Source: Tatumella sp. JGM118 (lineage in GTDB: Bacteria; Pseudomonadota; Gammaproteobacteria; Enterobacterales; Enterobacteriaceae). Taken from it: a stretch of 44,990 nucleotides of DNA. Both the position numbers and the translations under genes were made by a program. Below the pieces are notes generated by a model that saw only the letters and a program-made list of their open reading frames with translations, was not told where the DNA came from and did not search any database. Shown here one piece after another: positions 15,444-24,038 of this stretch (its first letter is position 1; each line of letters begins with the position of its first letter). The DNA is taken from contig NZ_JAERJR010000013.1 in NCBI RefSeq assembly GCF_018257515.1, positions 47,320 to 92,309 of the forward strand. The letters are read 5' to 3'.

Positions 15444-16198
15444 TCAATATTATTATCCCGATGGCAGGTCGGGGCAGCCGCTTTTCGGTGGCCGGGTATA
15501 ACGATCCTAAGCCATTGATCCGTATCGGTGACAAGAGAATGATTGAAGTCGTCGTTAATAATCTTCGTCCCTGCAGACCGCATCGTTTTATTTTTGTTTG
15601 TCAGGAAGAACATATCGCCGGGTATGGTCTGGTTCCGTTACTGGAAAATATCGCGCCGGGTTCAGTGGTCGTCCCGATACAGGGAATTACCGGAGGGGCC
15701 GCGTGTACCGTATTAGCCGCAAGTGCCTATATTGATAACGACCAGCCACTAATGATTGCTAACTCAGACCAATGGGTCGATACCTGCATTGATGACTATC
15801 TGAAAAAAATGGATGAACAGTCGCTGGATGGTCTGATCATGACAATGACGGCCAGTGATAACAAATGGTCTTATGTGCAGTGTGATGAGCAGGGATGGGT
15901 ACAACGGGTTGTCGAAAAACAGGTGGTTTCTGACGAAGCGACTGTCGGAATTTATAACTATCGTCGTGGCCGCGATTTCTGTCATTTCGCCCAGCAGATG
16001 GTGCGTAATAATGATCTTAGCCAAGGAGAGTTTTATGTCGCGCCTGTCTACAACTATCTGCTGCAAAATAATAGCGGTTGCCGTATCGGTATCATGAATA
16101 TTGGCACGGAGATGCATGGCATGTATGGGCTGGGTACTCCGCAAGACCTGCAAAATTTTTCCCGGTTACCGATAGCCAGACAGGCGATTACCTTCTGA
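15440..16198 (+). CDS. Sugar- or polyol-phosphate nucleotidyltransferase (NTP_transferase family), copy 1
   Basis: A 252-residue Rossmann-type nucleotidyltransferase. The N-terminus has the nucleotide-binding signature IIIPMAGRGSRF (4-15) followed by DPKPLI (22-27). Further motifs are GITGGAACTVLAA and ANSDQWVD, whose Asp is the likely metal ligand. Such enzymes join a phosphorylated sugar, polyol or other small molecule to CMP or another NMP. The protein is of the short capsule/LPS-locus kind rather than the RmlA or GlmU kind. It is coupled to the cupin gene by a 4-bp overlap. A distant paralogue lies at the end of the same operon (20794). Substrate unknown. Confidence 0.82.
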   Translation: MINIIIPMAGRGSRFSVAGYNDPKPLIRIGDKRMIEVVVNNLRPCRPHRFIFVCQEEHIAGYGLVPLLENIAPGSVVVPIQGITGGAACTVLAASAYIDNDQPLMIANSDQWVDTCIDDYLKKMDEQSLDGLIMTMTASDNKWSYVQCDEQGWVQRVVEKQVVSDEATVGIYNYRRGRDFCHFAQQMVRNNDLSQGEFYVAPVYNYLLQNNSGCRIGIMNIGTEMHGMYGLGTPQDLQNFSRLPIARQAITF

Positions 16199-16225
16199 CA
16201 TGAATGCCACAGGGTGACTATTCCC

Positions 16226-18004
16226 GTGAAAATTATTCATTATTTACATGAGCGTAAACTCAGGGCGCGCCCGCTGAATCGGCCCTATACCCGGGCCTCA
16301 CTGGAGATTGATGATACAGACCAGCTGACGGTCATTAGTTTTTCAGACTGTCATGACCGGCCGGCAGATGAAACGCATATCGTTAATGGCTGTTCACGGT
16401 TTTTTATCGCGGATCTTCAGGATGTTGCCCTGGTGAACGTACAGAATGATTCGGCTTTTTATGCGCATATGCTGTGGGATATCACCCATCAGATGCCGGC
16501 AGGCGGCAAGCTGTATATCCGGGAGACTATCGCGTGCGAAACACTGCTGGAACGGAGTTACTACCGTGATGCCTTTGAAGAAATTACCGGGGCCGGGGCG
16601 GACGTTCGGGTATATCTGAAACGGAGACCTCTGGCGGCCTCGCGGGATAAAGGGCTGACCCAATGGAGCTTTTGTATTCCGGTGGGTCCGGAAGAACCGA
16701 CATTTATTAATGCCTGTGTCGAACGTATCCTGCAGCTGGATATTGCAGAAAAAGAGATCATTCTGTGTGGTACACCGCATCCGGACTTCCGTTTTTTTAA
16801 GCAGGTAAGGATCGTAGGGCAGGATATACCTGCTCCGCCGGTACATATCACCCGTAAAAAGAATGTACTGGTGCAGGCAGCCAGGTATCCGAATCTCTGT
16901 ATCCTGCATGATCGTGTCTTACTGGCACGAAATTTTTATCAGGCGGTTCAGCGCTTCGGGGATGACTACCCGATGACCGGGTTTCAGTCATTTTATTTTA
17001 CTGATCAGTATAATCTGATCCCAAGAAAATACTCTGATTTCAATACAATAGAGCAGGATTTGACGAAAGAGCTGTCAATCACAGGGGTGACACAGAAAGA
17101 CACGTCTCTCATCAGTAAGCTGTTTTATTGTTATCAGCATCCAGCCAGAAGCCAGTTCGGTCACGATTATCTGACCGGCAGTTTGTATCTCTGCAAAAAA
17201 TCCGTCTGGCAGCATGCACCGCAGAATGAGCAGCTTTACTGGAACGATTATGAGGATATTGAACAGGGCATACGCTGCAGTTACGAAGGTATCCCGACCA
17301 TTATTAATCCCTGGTCGATCACGCAGAGTATGAATGCCCGCTCAGTGATCCACTATTACGGGTATGTTGCCGTAAAAGATTATCGGGGGAGCAAAAAAAT
17401 GAGTCGTTGCTGCCTGGAAATGTTGCCTTTTATTCCGAAAAAACCGTTGTTCCGGCTGTCGGACGAACAGGCGAGAAACTTTATTTATCATTTTGCGAAT
17501 AAATACGGTGCTTCAAAGGAAACATTACTTTGTATCTCTTCCTCCGCGATGAGCGGGCTGGGTCGTTTTTTACTGATAAAAAGAGTGATTAAAGAGATTA
17601 AAGTCAGGCTTGACGAAACCAGTGAGTTTCTGCGTGATTTCAGTCGCTGGATATTATGTGAGGATATGGCCCCGAATGAACTGGTGAGGGTTACCCGGGT
17701 CATGAACTCCTCAGCCAGCCCGGCGACGAAAAAGAGTATGCTGGTGGGGTGTTTTATTCTGAATAACCAGTTATCCCATTCCTGGTTTTTTTCGCCATTT
17801 TACAAAAAGAATGATGACTGGTTTATCAGAAAGCGTCGGATAATTAGCATAAATAATTTTATATCAGCATGTTACCTGAAATATTTTTATCGCGGAGCCT
17901 ATTTCCCGATGTCGCTGCGGGAAGTGGCCAGGTTACTGAACGACAGCACGCCGTACCAGAGTGAACGGGGAAGCAATGGAACTGAATGTCGAAGGGATCA
18001 CTGA
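16226..18004 (+). CDS. Large two-part glycosyltransferase-like protein
   Basis: About 592 residues. GTG 16226 is preferred because AGGGTG at 16211-16216 is spaced correctly before it; an in-frame GTG at 16214 is an alternative. Residues 1 to about 115 (MKIIHYLHERKLRARPLNRP onward) form a separate N-terminal region that may be a degenerate methyltransferase-like fold. From about residue 148 (QWSFCIPVGPEEPTFINACV) the sequence resembles a GT-A fold: an IILCG strand, ARYPNLCILHDRV where an Asp-containing motif is expected, and later LYWNDYEDIEQGIRC. The last about 200 residues are unrecognised. Glycosyltransfer to a surface glycan is the best guess; donor and acceptor are unknown. Confidence 0.6.
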   Translation: MKIIHYLHERKLRARPLNRPYTRASLEIDDTDQLTVISFSDCHDRPADETHIVNGCSRFFIADLQDVALVNVQNDSAFYAHMLWDITHQMPAGGKLYIRETIACETLLERSYYRDAFEEITGAGADVRVYLKRRPLAASRDKGLTQWSFCIPVGPEEPTFINACVERILQLDIAEKEIILCGTPHPDFRFFKQVRIVGQDIPAPPVHITRKKNVLVQAARYPNLCILHDRVLLARNFYQAVQRFGDDYPMTGFQSFYFTDQYNLIPRKYSDFNTIEQDLTKELSITGVTQKDTSLISKLFYCYQHPARSQFGHDYLTGSLYLCKKSVWQHAPQNEQLYWNDYEDIEQGIRCSYEGIPTIINPWSITQSMNARSVIHYYGYVAVKDYRGSKKMSRCCLEMLPFIPKKPLFRLSDEQARNFIYHFANKYGASKETLLCISSSAMSGLGRFLLIKRVIKEIKVRLDETSEFLRDFSRWILCEDMAPNELVRVTRVMNSSASPATKKSMLVGCFILNNQLSHSWFFSPFYKKNDDWFIRKRRIISINNFISACYLKYFYRGAYFPMSLREVARLLNDSTPYQSERGSNGTECRRDH

Positions 18005-18476
18005 AGAGGAATATGGCCTGTGGCTCAACGGCTTTCCGCAATCTGTTATACCGGTCATGGATGAAAGTGAATGCCAGGTGATTCAGATGGGGTTCGATCT
18101 GGAACGGGTAAAAAATTTCGCTATCAGCCCCGGTAAGCTCAGATATACCCTTTTTGTTAAAGTCAGTAATGACAAAGAATATGATATTTACCGGGAACAT
18201 CTGATTACGCTGGTGAAAATACTGATTATGGATACCTCTGCACAGTGTCAGTGTGTCACCGTCTTTATCGTCTCGGCCCGCTATGAAGATTATAAAAATG
18301 AGCTTTGCTCATTTTTTACGACGAGTACCAGTTATTTACGTATTAATCACTTTGGCGAAAGAAAAGTACTGTTAACTAATTTTTCTATGGCATTTTTGGG
18401 TGTGAGTGTGACAGAGTTTTTTATTAAGTCGGGGAAGTGGTTAACCAGAAAGGTAAAAACGCTCAGGAACAATTAA
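17976..18476 (+). CDS. Conserved-looking 166-residue protein of unknown function
   Basis: I do not recognise a family. The protein begins MELNVEGITEEEYGLWLNG after a good ribosome site (GGGGAAG), inside the last 29 bp of the preceding gene; a GTG at 17961 would add five residues. It has no signal peptide or clear membrane segment. The middle (KLRYTLFVKVSNDKEYDIY) and CVTVFIVSARYED look like alternating strands. The C-terminus is basic (KWLTRKVKTLRNN). Its TAA overlaps the WavE-like gene start (TAATG). Tight coupling on both sides argues it is a real subunit or enzyme of the same pathway. Confidence 0.65.
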   Translation: MELNVEGITEEEYGLWLNGFPQSVIPVMDESECQVIQMGFDLERVKNFAISPGKLRYTLFVKVSNDKEYDIYREHLITLVKILIMDTSAQCQCVTVFIVSARYEDYKNELCSFFTTSTSYLRINHFGERKVLLTNFSMAFLGVSVTEFFIKSGKWLTRKVKTLRNN

Positions 18477-19492
18477 TGAGACCGTTAAGTATTATTTTTC
18501 AGGGCGCAGTCATTCATAAAAACAGACTCTGTTGTGATGTTATCGAAAACATAGCAATTACACGCCATCACTTTCCGGAAGATGAAATTATCCTGTCGAC
18601 CTGGAAGATGTCTGTACCGTTACGCCAGCGATTGCAGGAGTCATTGAAACCACTGCAGATAGTCATTATTGAAAATGAAGATCCGGGTCCGCTGGTGTAC
18701 CGGGAAGGGGAAGCGCGCTGGGTAACCAACATTAACCGGATGATTATTTCTTCCCGCGAGGGGATCGGGCGGGCTACCCATACCGAGGTGATTAAGTTAC
18801 GTACAGACTCAAGGCTTTATAATCGTAATCTCACGTATTTTTTACGACACCGGAATGAGGAAGAGCAGTTATACCCGCGGGATCAGGCTTACAGTCTTTT
18901 TCGTCAGCGAGTCATTAATGGCAATCTTTTTGCCCGTAATGCGAGGGGATATATGCCTTATCTCTTCCATCCGGGCGATATCCTGCTGGCGGGAAATAAA
19001 CAGGATTTATTCGCTCTGTTTGATATCCCTCTGGCAGATGAATCAATCTTTGAAGTGTGTTTCTGTTTTTCTGTTTTTAGTCTGATGCGTTATGTGCCTG
19101 AACAATATCTCTGGGTGAAGTATATAGAGAAGATGACCGGGGTGAGCGAGTTTCCGGGGAACCGGTTTTCTTCAGAAAAACTGAAAGTGACTTCGGAAAA
19201 GTTTTATATCAATAATTTCGTCCCTTACTCCAGCGAGGTTCTGGGTTTTTTATGGAATAAATACAGTGAGGTTTATAAAAACAAAGGATTATCGAGTGTT
19301 TATACAACGTCTGACTGGGTGATGTTACATCATCAACAGTCGATGGCAGTGAGTGCTGGTTTAAGGTTGAGTCAAAAGGCAGGCTCAGCGTGGATATTTA
19401 TCCTGCGTACTATTTTATGGGTTAAGTTCTCCCCGCTGCATATTTCATTTATCCGCCGGCTGGCCATAAAAATGTTCAGCCGGCGGACCTGA
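18476..19492 (+). CDS. WavE-like lipopolysaccharide synthesis protein
   Basis: 338 residues from the ATG overlapping the previous stop. The start SIIFQGAVI, the EIILSTWK strand and the region around THTEVIKLRTDSRL match, from memory, the WavE family first described in Vibrio cholerae LPS core loci. These proteins are presumed glycosyltransferases. The frame extends 13 codons upstream, but that would overlap the previous gene and lacks a ribosome site. The C-terminal 40 residues are hydrophobic and basic and may touch the membrane. In this operon it points to an LPS or capsule-like product. Confidence 0.75.
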   Translation: MRPLSIIFQGAVIHKNRLCCDVIENIAITRHHFPEDEIILSTWKMSVPLRQRLQESLKPLQIVIIENEDPGPLVYREGEARWVTNINRMIISSREGIGRATHTEVIKLRTDSRLYNRNLTYFLRHRNEEEQLYPRDQAYSLFRQRVINGNLFARNARGYMPYLFHPGDILLAGNKQDLFALFDIPLADESIFEVCFCFSVFSLMRYVPEQYLWVKYIEKMTGVSEFPGNRFSSEKLKVTSEKFYINNFVPYSSEVLGFLWNKYSEVYKNKGLSSVYTTSDWVMLHHQQSMAVSAGLRLSQKAGSAWIFILRTILWVKFSPLHISFIRRLAIKMFSRRT

Positions 19493-19530
19493 ATGCCTGC
19501 TCATCAAAGGGAAGGGATGAGGGAGGAAAG

Positions 19531-20169
19531 ATGCATATTTTATCACACAGGGGATGGTGGCGTACCGCAGCAGAGAGAAACAGCCTGCAGGCATTTCGCC
19601 GATCATTCGCCGCAGGATACGGCACCGAAACGGATATCCGGGATTATTGCGGAGAGCTGGTAATTTCTCATGATATTCCACACCAGGGATGTCTTTTACT
19701 GAGAGATTTTTTTGAGTTATTTGTCAGTTACGATCCGTTACTCCCCCTGGCCTTAAATATAAAAAGTGATGGCCTTGCCGGGACATTGAAGACGCTATTG
19801 CTGGAATACAGGATTAGCAATTATTTCTGTTTTGATATGTCGGTCCCGGACATGCTGAATTATATCGCCGCCGGGGTCAATGTGTTTGCAAGGATCAGTG
19901 AATTTGAGTGTGAAAATCCCTTACTGAGTCAGATACAGGGGATTTGGCTGGATAATTTTTCTGATGGCCAGTGTGACGGAGAAAGAATACAGCGGCTGAT
20001 GGCCACAGGACTAGCGGTCTGTTGCGTATCACCGGAGCTGCATCAGCAGAATCCTGAAGGTTACTGGCAGCAACTCCGCAGGGTCAAGGGAGGGGGGCTG
20101 GTCACCGACGCTCTGATGTTATGTACCGATGTGCCGGATCAGGCACGGGAGGTTCTCTATGCACAGTAA
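19531..20169 (+). CDS. Glycerophosphodiester phosphodiesterase-like (GDPD) protein
   Basis: 212 residues, a little shorter than common GDPD enzymes. It has the family's N-terminal signature SHRGWW (His6, Arg7), the metal ligands TETDIR (Glu33, Asp35) and the catalytic HD pair in VISHDIP (His47, Asp48). A C-terminal GGLVTDAL fits the last TIM-barrel strand. Enzymes of this family cleave phosphodiesters. Within a nucleotidyltransferase/phosphatase operon it may trim or recycle a phosphodiester-linked substituent such as glycerol phosphate (inference). A strong ribosome site (GAGGGAGGAAAG) precedes the ATG. The end overlaps the HAD gene by 11 bp. Confidence 0.82.
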   Translation: MHILSHRGWWRTAAERNSLQAFRRSFAAGYGTETDIRDYCGELVISHDIPHQGCLLLRDFFELFVSYDPLLPLALNIKSDGLAGTLKTLLLEYRISNYFCFDMSVPDMLNYIAAGVNVFARISEFECENPLLSQIQGIWLDNFSDGQCDGERIQRLMATGLAVCCVSPELHQQNPEGYWQQLRRVKGGGLVTDALMLCTDVPDQAREVLYAQ

Positions 20170-20797
20170 AATCAACGCCGTCATTTTTGACATGGACGGT
20201 GTGCTGATTGATGCCAGAGACTGGCATTACGAGGCGTTGAATCAGGCGCTGTCCCTGTTCGGGATGGCGATCGCCCGGCATGATCACTTGTCAAAATTTG
20301 ACGGTCTTCCGACACGCGACAAACTGGCTATCCTGAGTGCTGAAAATGGATTCCCGACAGCATTACACGGTTTTATTAATCAGCTAAAACAGAAATATAC
20401 CCTGGATATCGTTTTCCGCCACTGCCGGCCCGTATTCCAGCATGAATTCGCGTTATCCCGTTTGCGTAACGAGGGCTATCGCCTGGCGGTGGCATCCAAT
20501 TCTATCCGGGACAGTATCGAAATCATGCTGAGCAGGGCCAACCTGCTGGATAAACTGGAGTTTTTTCTTTCTAACCAGGATGTCCTTCATGGAAAGCCGT
20601 CTCCGGAAATCTACCAGAAAGCTATCGCCAGGCTTGAATTAACCCCCGCGCAGTGTCTGGTAATAGAAGACAATGAAAACGGTTTGCGGGCAGCCAGAGA
20701 GAGTGGTGCCTGGGTCATGAAGGTGGAGAGCGTTAATGACGTGAATTACACCAATATCAGGCAGTTTATCGATAGGGTTGAGGGGCAAAAAGAATGA
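20159..20797 (+). CDS. HAD-superfamily phosphatase or phosphomutase (beta-PGM-like)
   Basis: 212 residues from ATG 20159, which follows GGGAGG; an upstream GTG-type start at 20129 would overlap the GDPD gene further. All HAD motifs are present: I FDMDGVL (Asp11, Asp13), II VASNS, the Lys in HGKPSPEIY, and III VIEDNENGL. An alpha-helical cap follows motif I as in subfamily IA. It may be a phosphatase for a small sugar or polyol phosphate feeding the nucleotidyltransferases. Its TGA overlaps the ATG of the next gene (ATGA). Confidence 0.88.
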   Translation: MHSKINAVIFDMDGVLIDARDWHYEALNQALSLFGMAIARHDHLSKFDGLPTRDKLAILSAENGFPTALHGFINQLKQKYTLDIVFRHCRPVFQHEFALSRLRNEGYRLAVASNSIRDSIEIMLSRANLLDKLEFFLSNQDVLHGKPSPEIYQKAIARLELTPAQCLVIEDNENGLRAARESGAWVMKVESVNDVNYTNIRQFIDRVEGQKE

Positions 20798-21858
20798 TCA
20801 CCGTCATTACCTCCCTGGGAGGACAATCACTGTATGAGATGAGTTCTGAGTTTTCTTATCCGAAGATCCTGAATGAGATAAATAATAAAACCTTATTTGA
20901 ATACTCTCAGGAAATCATCAGCCACCTGCCTGCCGATGTCAGACGCATTTTTCTGCTGCCAAAAGACAAAGATGACGAGTATCAGCTCTCACCCATGATC
21001 TCGGTTGCCAGTCACGGGAGGGGGGAAATACTGCATATACAGGGGGATACCGGAGGTGCAGTCTGCAGTTGCTTACTGGCCATCGATAAGATCGACCCGG
21101 AAGATGAAGTGATCGTTATCTCTGCCGATCAATATATCCGCGCCGATCTGACGGAAATTATCGATCACTTCAGATCGCAGTCGGCGGATGCCGGTGTACT
21201 GACATTTACCTCGTTACACCCGAAATGGGCATTTATCAGAAAGCAGGCGGATGGGCGGATCACGGAAGTGGCAGAAAAGAGAACCATCAGCCGTGAGGCC
21301 ATCGCCGGATTTTATTACTTCAGGAAAGGGCATTTTTTTATGCAGGCGGCTCAACGCTGCATTCTGAAAGGGGCGACGGTCAACGGACAATATTATTTAT
21401 CCGGTTGTCTGAATGAGATGATTTTAGAGAATAAAAAAATTATTGGCTGGCCTCTGGAGGAAGGAAGTTATCATAATTTTTATGATAACCATGCTATCAA
21501 AGCCTTTGCTTCATCATTCCGGGAGAATAAGCCTCTGTTACCCGCGGGATTCTGCTATTCGGATATATTCGGGATGAAAACTATCCGTCATCCGGAGGCG
21601 GTTTTTGATGCCGGAGTGACGTTACAGGATAATGGACGCAGTTACTCCGGGAGTATGGCTGTCTCTGACTATCTTATCCATTTAATAGGAAGTGCGGAAA
21701 AAATATCAATCGAATTACAGTCCCCCGTGAGTGAAGGGAATAAAGTGATTATGCTTTATTCTTTATATCATGGCGATGTTTGTTCGCAATTCCTGGATGT
21801 TATTGCGCTTTCTCATTACGGTAAAATACAGTCTGTTCAGCACTCATTACTTAATTAA
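20794..21858 (+). CDS. Nucleotidyltransferase-like protein, copy 2 (diverged), with C-terminal extension
   Basis: A 354-residue protein whose first about 230 residues resemble the nucleotidyltransferase at 15440: QGDTGGAVCSCLLA and SADQYIRADL correspond to QGITGGAACTVLAA and NSDQWVD there, and later VAEKRTISREAIAGFYYF corresponds to VVEKQVVSDEATVGIYNY. The N-terminal signature is altered: SLGGQSLYEMSSEFSYPKIL replaces the usual G-x-G-[ST]-R and PKPL, so activity may differ. About 110 extra C-terminal residues are unrecognised. It ends the coupled operon. Confidence 0.72.
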   Translation: MITVITSLGGQSLYEMSSEFSYPKILNEINNKTLFEYSQEIISHLPADVRRIFLLPKDKDDEYQLSPMISVASHGRGEILHIQGDTGGAVCSCLLAIDKIDPEDEVIVISADQYIRADLTEIIDHFRSQSADAGVLTFTSLHPKWAFIRKQADGRITEVAEKRTISREAIAGFYYFRKGHFFMQAAQRCILKGATVNGQYYLSGCLNEMILENKKIIGWPLEEGSYHNFYDNHAIKAFASSFRENKPLLPAGFCYSDIFGMKTIRHPEAVFDAGVTLQDNGRSYSGSMAVSDYLIHLIGSAEKISIELQSPVSEGNKVIMLYSLYHGDVCSQFLDVIALSHYGKIQSVQHSLLN

Positions 21859-21916
21859 TTACGGGTTAAATATTGCTGTTAATTCAGGATGATTTTTATT
21901 TAAATAAGGATGTTTA

Positions 21917-23935
21917 ATGAAACGTGTACTCCATGCAGTCATTGTCTCTGTCTGTTTATCCGGCGCACTGCCCGCTGAGGCTTTTGACAAAATTTATACC
22001 TTTGGTGACAGTATCAGCGACGGCGGATTCGCCGGCAACGATACCCGTTTTATCTCCGGCTACACCAGTAAACTCTATTCAGAGATTATTTCCGGGGCTT
22101 ATACCGGGCTGGAACTGCTTCCTTATACTCAGGGAGGTACAAACTACGCGCAGGCGGGTTCCACGGCCGGGTTTACCCTGTTACCGCTGTATAAAACCGC
22201 CTGGCAAATTGAAGATTATCTCGCAAGCCACCAACAGCAGGCAGATAAGAACGGATTATATTTTTTATGGATTGGCGGAAATGATATTTCGTTCAATGTG
22301 GAGAGTACGGTACTGAAGTTTAATTTTGGTGCACTGCTTGACCAGGGTAAGCATTATTTATTATCCGATGCGCCGGCAAATGTCGTAAGCCAGGCAAAAA
22401 CATTGCTTGATGCCGGGGCCGGGATGCTGGTGGTTCCTAATCTTCCGAATGCAGGGATGAGTCCCTGGACCGGGACGGCTCTGTTCGGGTTTGCTCAGGC
22501 GTTTCTGGGCGGTAACCTGTTTGATTTGTTCGAACTGTATGCCATCCAGGATACTTATCTGCGCTCTCTGGGATCGATTCAGGGGGAAGAGGCGCGTCAG
22601 TCCGCGGTTATCGATTCGCTGGCGGATGTGCTGGCCAGCAAAGGGATCACTGTGCCCCGTGAAATTACGGCCAGTGTTTTTCGCTGGTTCCTCAATACAG
22701 AAAATATGCTTACCGAACAGTTTAATTATGATGTGGAGCAGGGGTTATCGCAGCTAAACGGTAATATTGTTTACGCGGATATTAATCGTTTATTTAATGA
22801 GATTATCGAGTCTCCGAAAACCTATGGCTTCGATAATATCCTGGTGCCGATCTGTCCTATCGGTATCGGGGCACCGAGATGTAATGAGGATACGGTTAAT
22901 TTTCATAACGACCAGGTGTACCTTTTTTCTGACTGGTTTCACCCAAGTCCGGTGGCCCATGAAGTTCTGGCTCAGTACATGATGTCAATTGTTGATGCAC
23001 CTCTGCTGGTCAGCAGCCTGCAACAGGGAATACTGAATGTTCAGTCAGACAGGCGCCTGTATATGGATGGGCAGTTGCAGACACTCCGGGCATCGGAAAC
23101 CGGAGAGAAAGCCACGGTATTCGGTGGATACAGCGGCAAATACGCGAAAGTTCGCGACAATATCTCCTCGTTTAACGGCCATGGACTCGCCAGTAATGCA
23201 TTGCTGGGGTTCGCCATACAGCCGGTAAAAGGTTTACTGGTGGGGGGAACCTACAGCACCGGCTATAACCGTTATCAGTCAGCATCCCTGTTCAAATATA
23301 ACTATGGCAGCACCATTATGGGGGCCTTCAGCCAGCTGAAACTGGCTAACGGACTCTGGGGGAACGTGGATCTGAGTAGCGGCAGCGTCAATTTCCACAA
23401 CATTACGCGGCAGATCCGGCTGGGCAGTGCGCTGAGAAATGAAAAAGGCAATAGCCGCGGACGGTTCAGCGGTGTTGCTGTGAATACCGGCTATGATTTC
23501 CGGCTTACCCGTTATCTGACGACGGGGCCGGTACTGGGGTATAGCTATGATCGTGCACGCATCGATGGCTACCATGAACAAGCGGACAGCAGTACTTCAA
23601 TGCGGTTTGGCGGGCAGCATGTTAATCGTCGTCAGTATACTGCCGGATGGCGTGTCGAGGCGAAGGGACTGCGGGTTAACCCTTACCTTGAACTGGCCTA
23701 TCGGCATGAAAATATTTCGGCAACCCCCGGTATCACTGCTGCTCTGAAGAGTACCGGGACATCGTTTTACCGTGCAGATGCCGGAAAAACGACCACCAAA
23801 TGGCTGGAGACCCGGCTTGGGATGAATTCCGCCCTGACTAAAAATCTTGGGGTACAGGCGGTCGTCAACCTCAGTAGCGGAAACGGCGGAAACACCAGTA
23901 TCAACTATGCCACGGGTCTGAATTATTCATTCTGA
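21917..23935 (+). CDS. GDSL-family esterase autotransporter (type Va)
   Basis: 672 residues. A Sec signal peptide (cleavage near PAEA-FD) is followed by a GDSL hydrolase passenger: block I FGDSISDGG with Ser32, GGTNYAQAGSTAG, block III WIGGNDI, and block V DWFHPSPVAHE with Asp339 and His342. From about residue 400 a C-terminal autotransporter beta-barrel ends in TGLNYSF with the terminal Phe needed for outer-membrane insertion. It resembles surface esterases of the EstA/ApeE kind. It lies 58 bp after the glycan-type operon on the same strand, so it may be co-transcribed and could act on esters of surface molecules (inference). Confidence 0.92.
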   Translation: MKRVLHAVIVSVCLSGALPAEAFDKIYTFGDSISDGGFAGNDTRFISGYTSKLYSEIISGAYTGLELLPYTQGGTNYAQAGSTAGFTLLPLYKTAWQIEDYLASHQQQADKNGLYFLWIGGNDISFNVESTVLKFNFGALLDQGKHYLLSDAPANVVSQAKTLLDAGAGMLVVPNLPNAGMSPWTGTALFGFAQAFLGGNLFDLFELYAIQDTYLRSLGSIQGEEARQSAVIDSLADVLASKGITVPREITASVFRWFLNTENMLTEQFNYDVEQGLSQLNGNIVYADINRLFNEIIESPKTYGFDNILVPICPIGIGAPRCNEDTVNFHNDQVYLFSDWFHPSPVAHEVLAQYMMSIVDAPLLVSSLQQGILNVQSDRRLYMDGQLQTLRASETGEKATVFGGYSGKYAKVRDNISSFNGHGLASNALLGFAIQPVKGLLVGGTYSTGYNRYQSASLFKYNYGSTIMGAFSQLKLANGLWGNVDLSSGSVNFHNITRQIRLGSALRNEKGNSRGRFSGVAVNTGYDFRLTRYLTTGPVLGYSYDRARIDGYHEQADSSTSMRFGGQHVNRRQYTAGWRVEAKGLRVNPYLELAYRHENISATPGITAALKSTGTSFYRADAGKTTTKWLETRLGMNSALTKNLGVQAVVNLSSGNGGNTSINYATGLNYSF

Positions 23936-24038
23936 GTCCTTACCGGGGCAGGCGGAGCGGCAACACCACGACAGTCCGCCCCGGTCACTCGTTTGAAATT
24001 ATCAGCACCCCGGGTCTGATCACAGACAGAGGTCAGTC

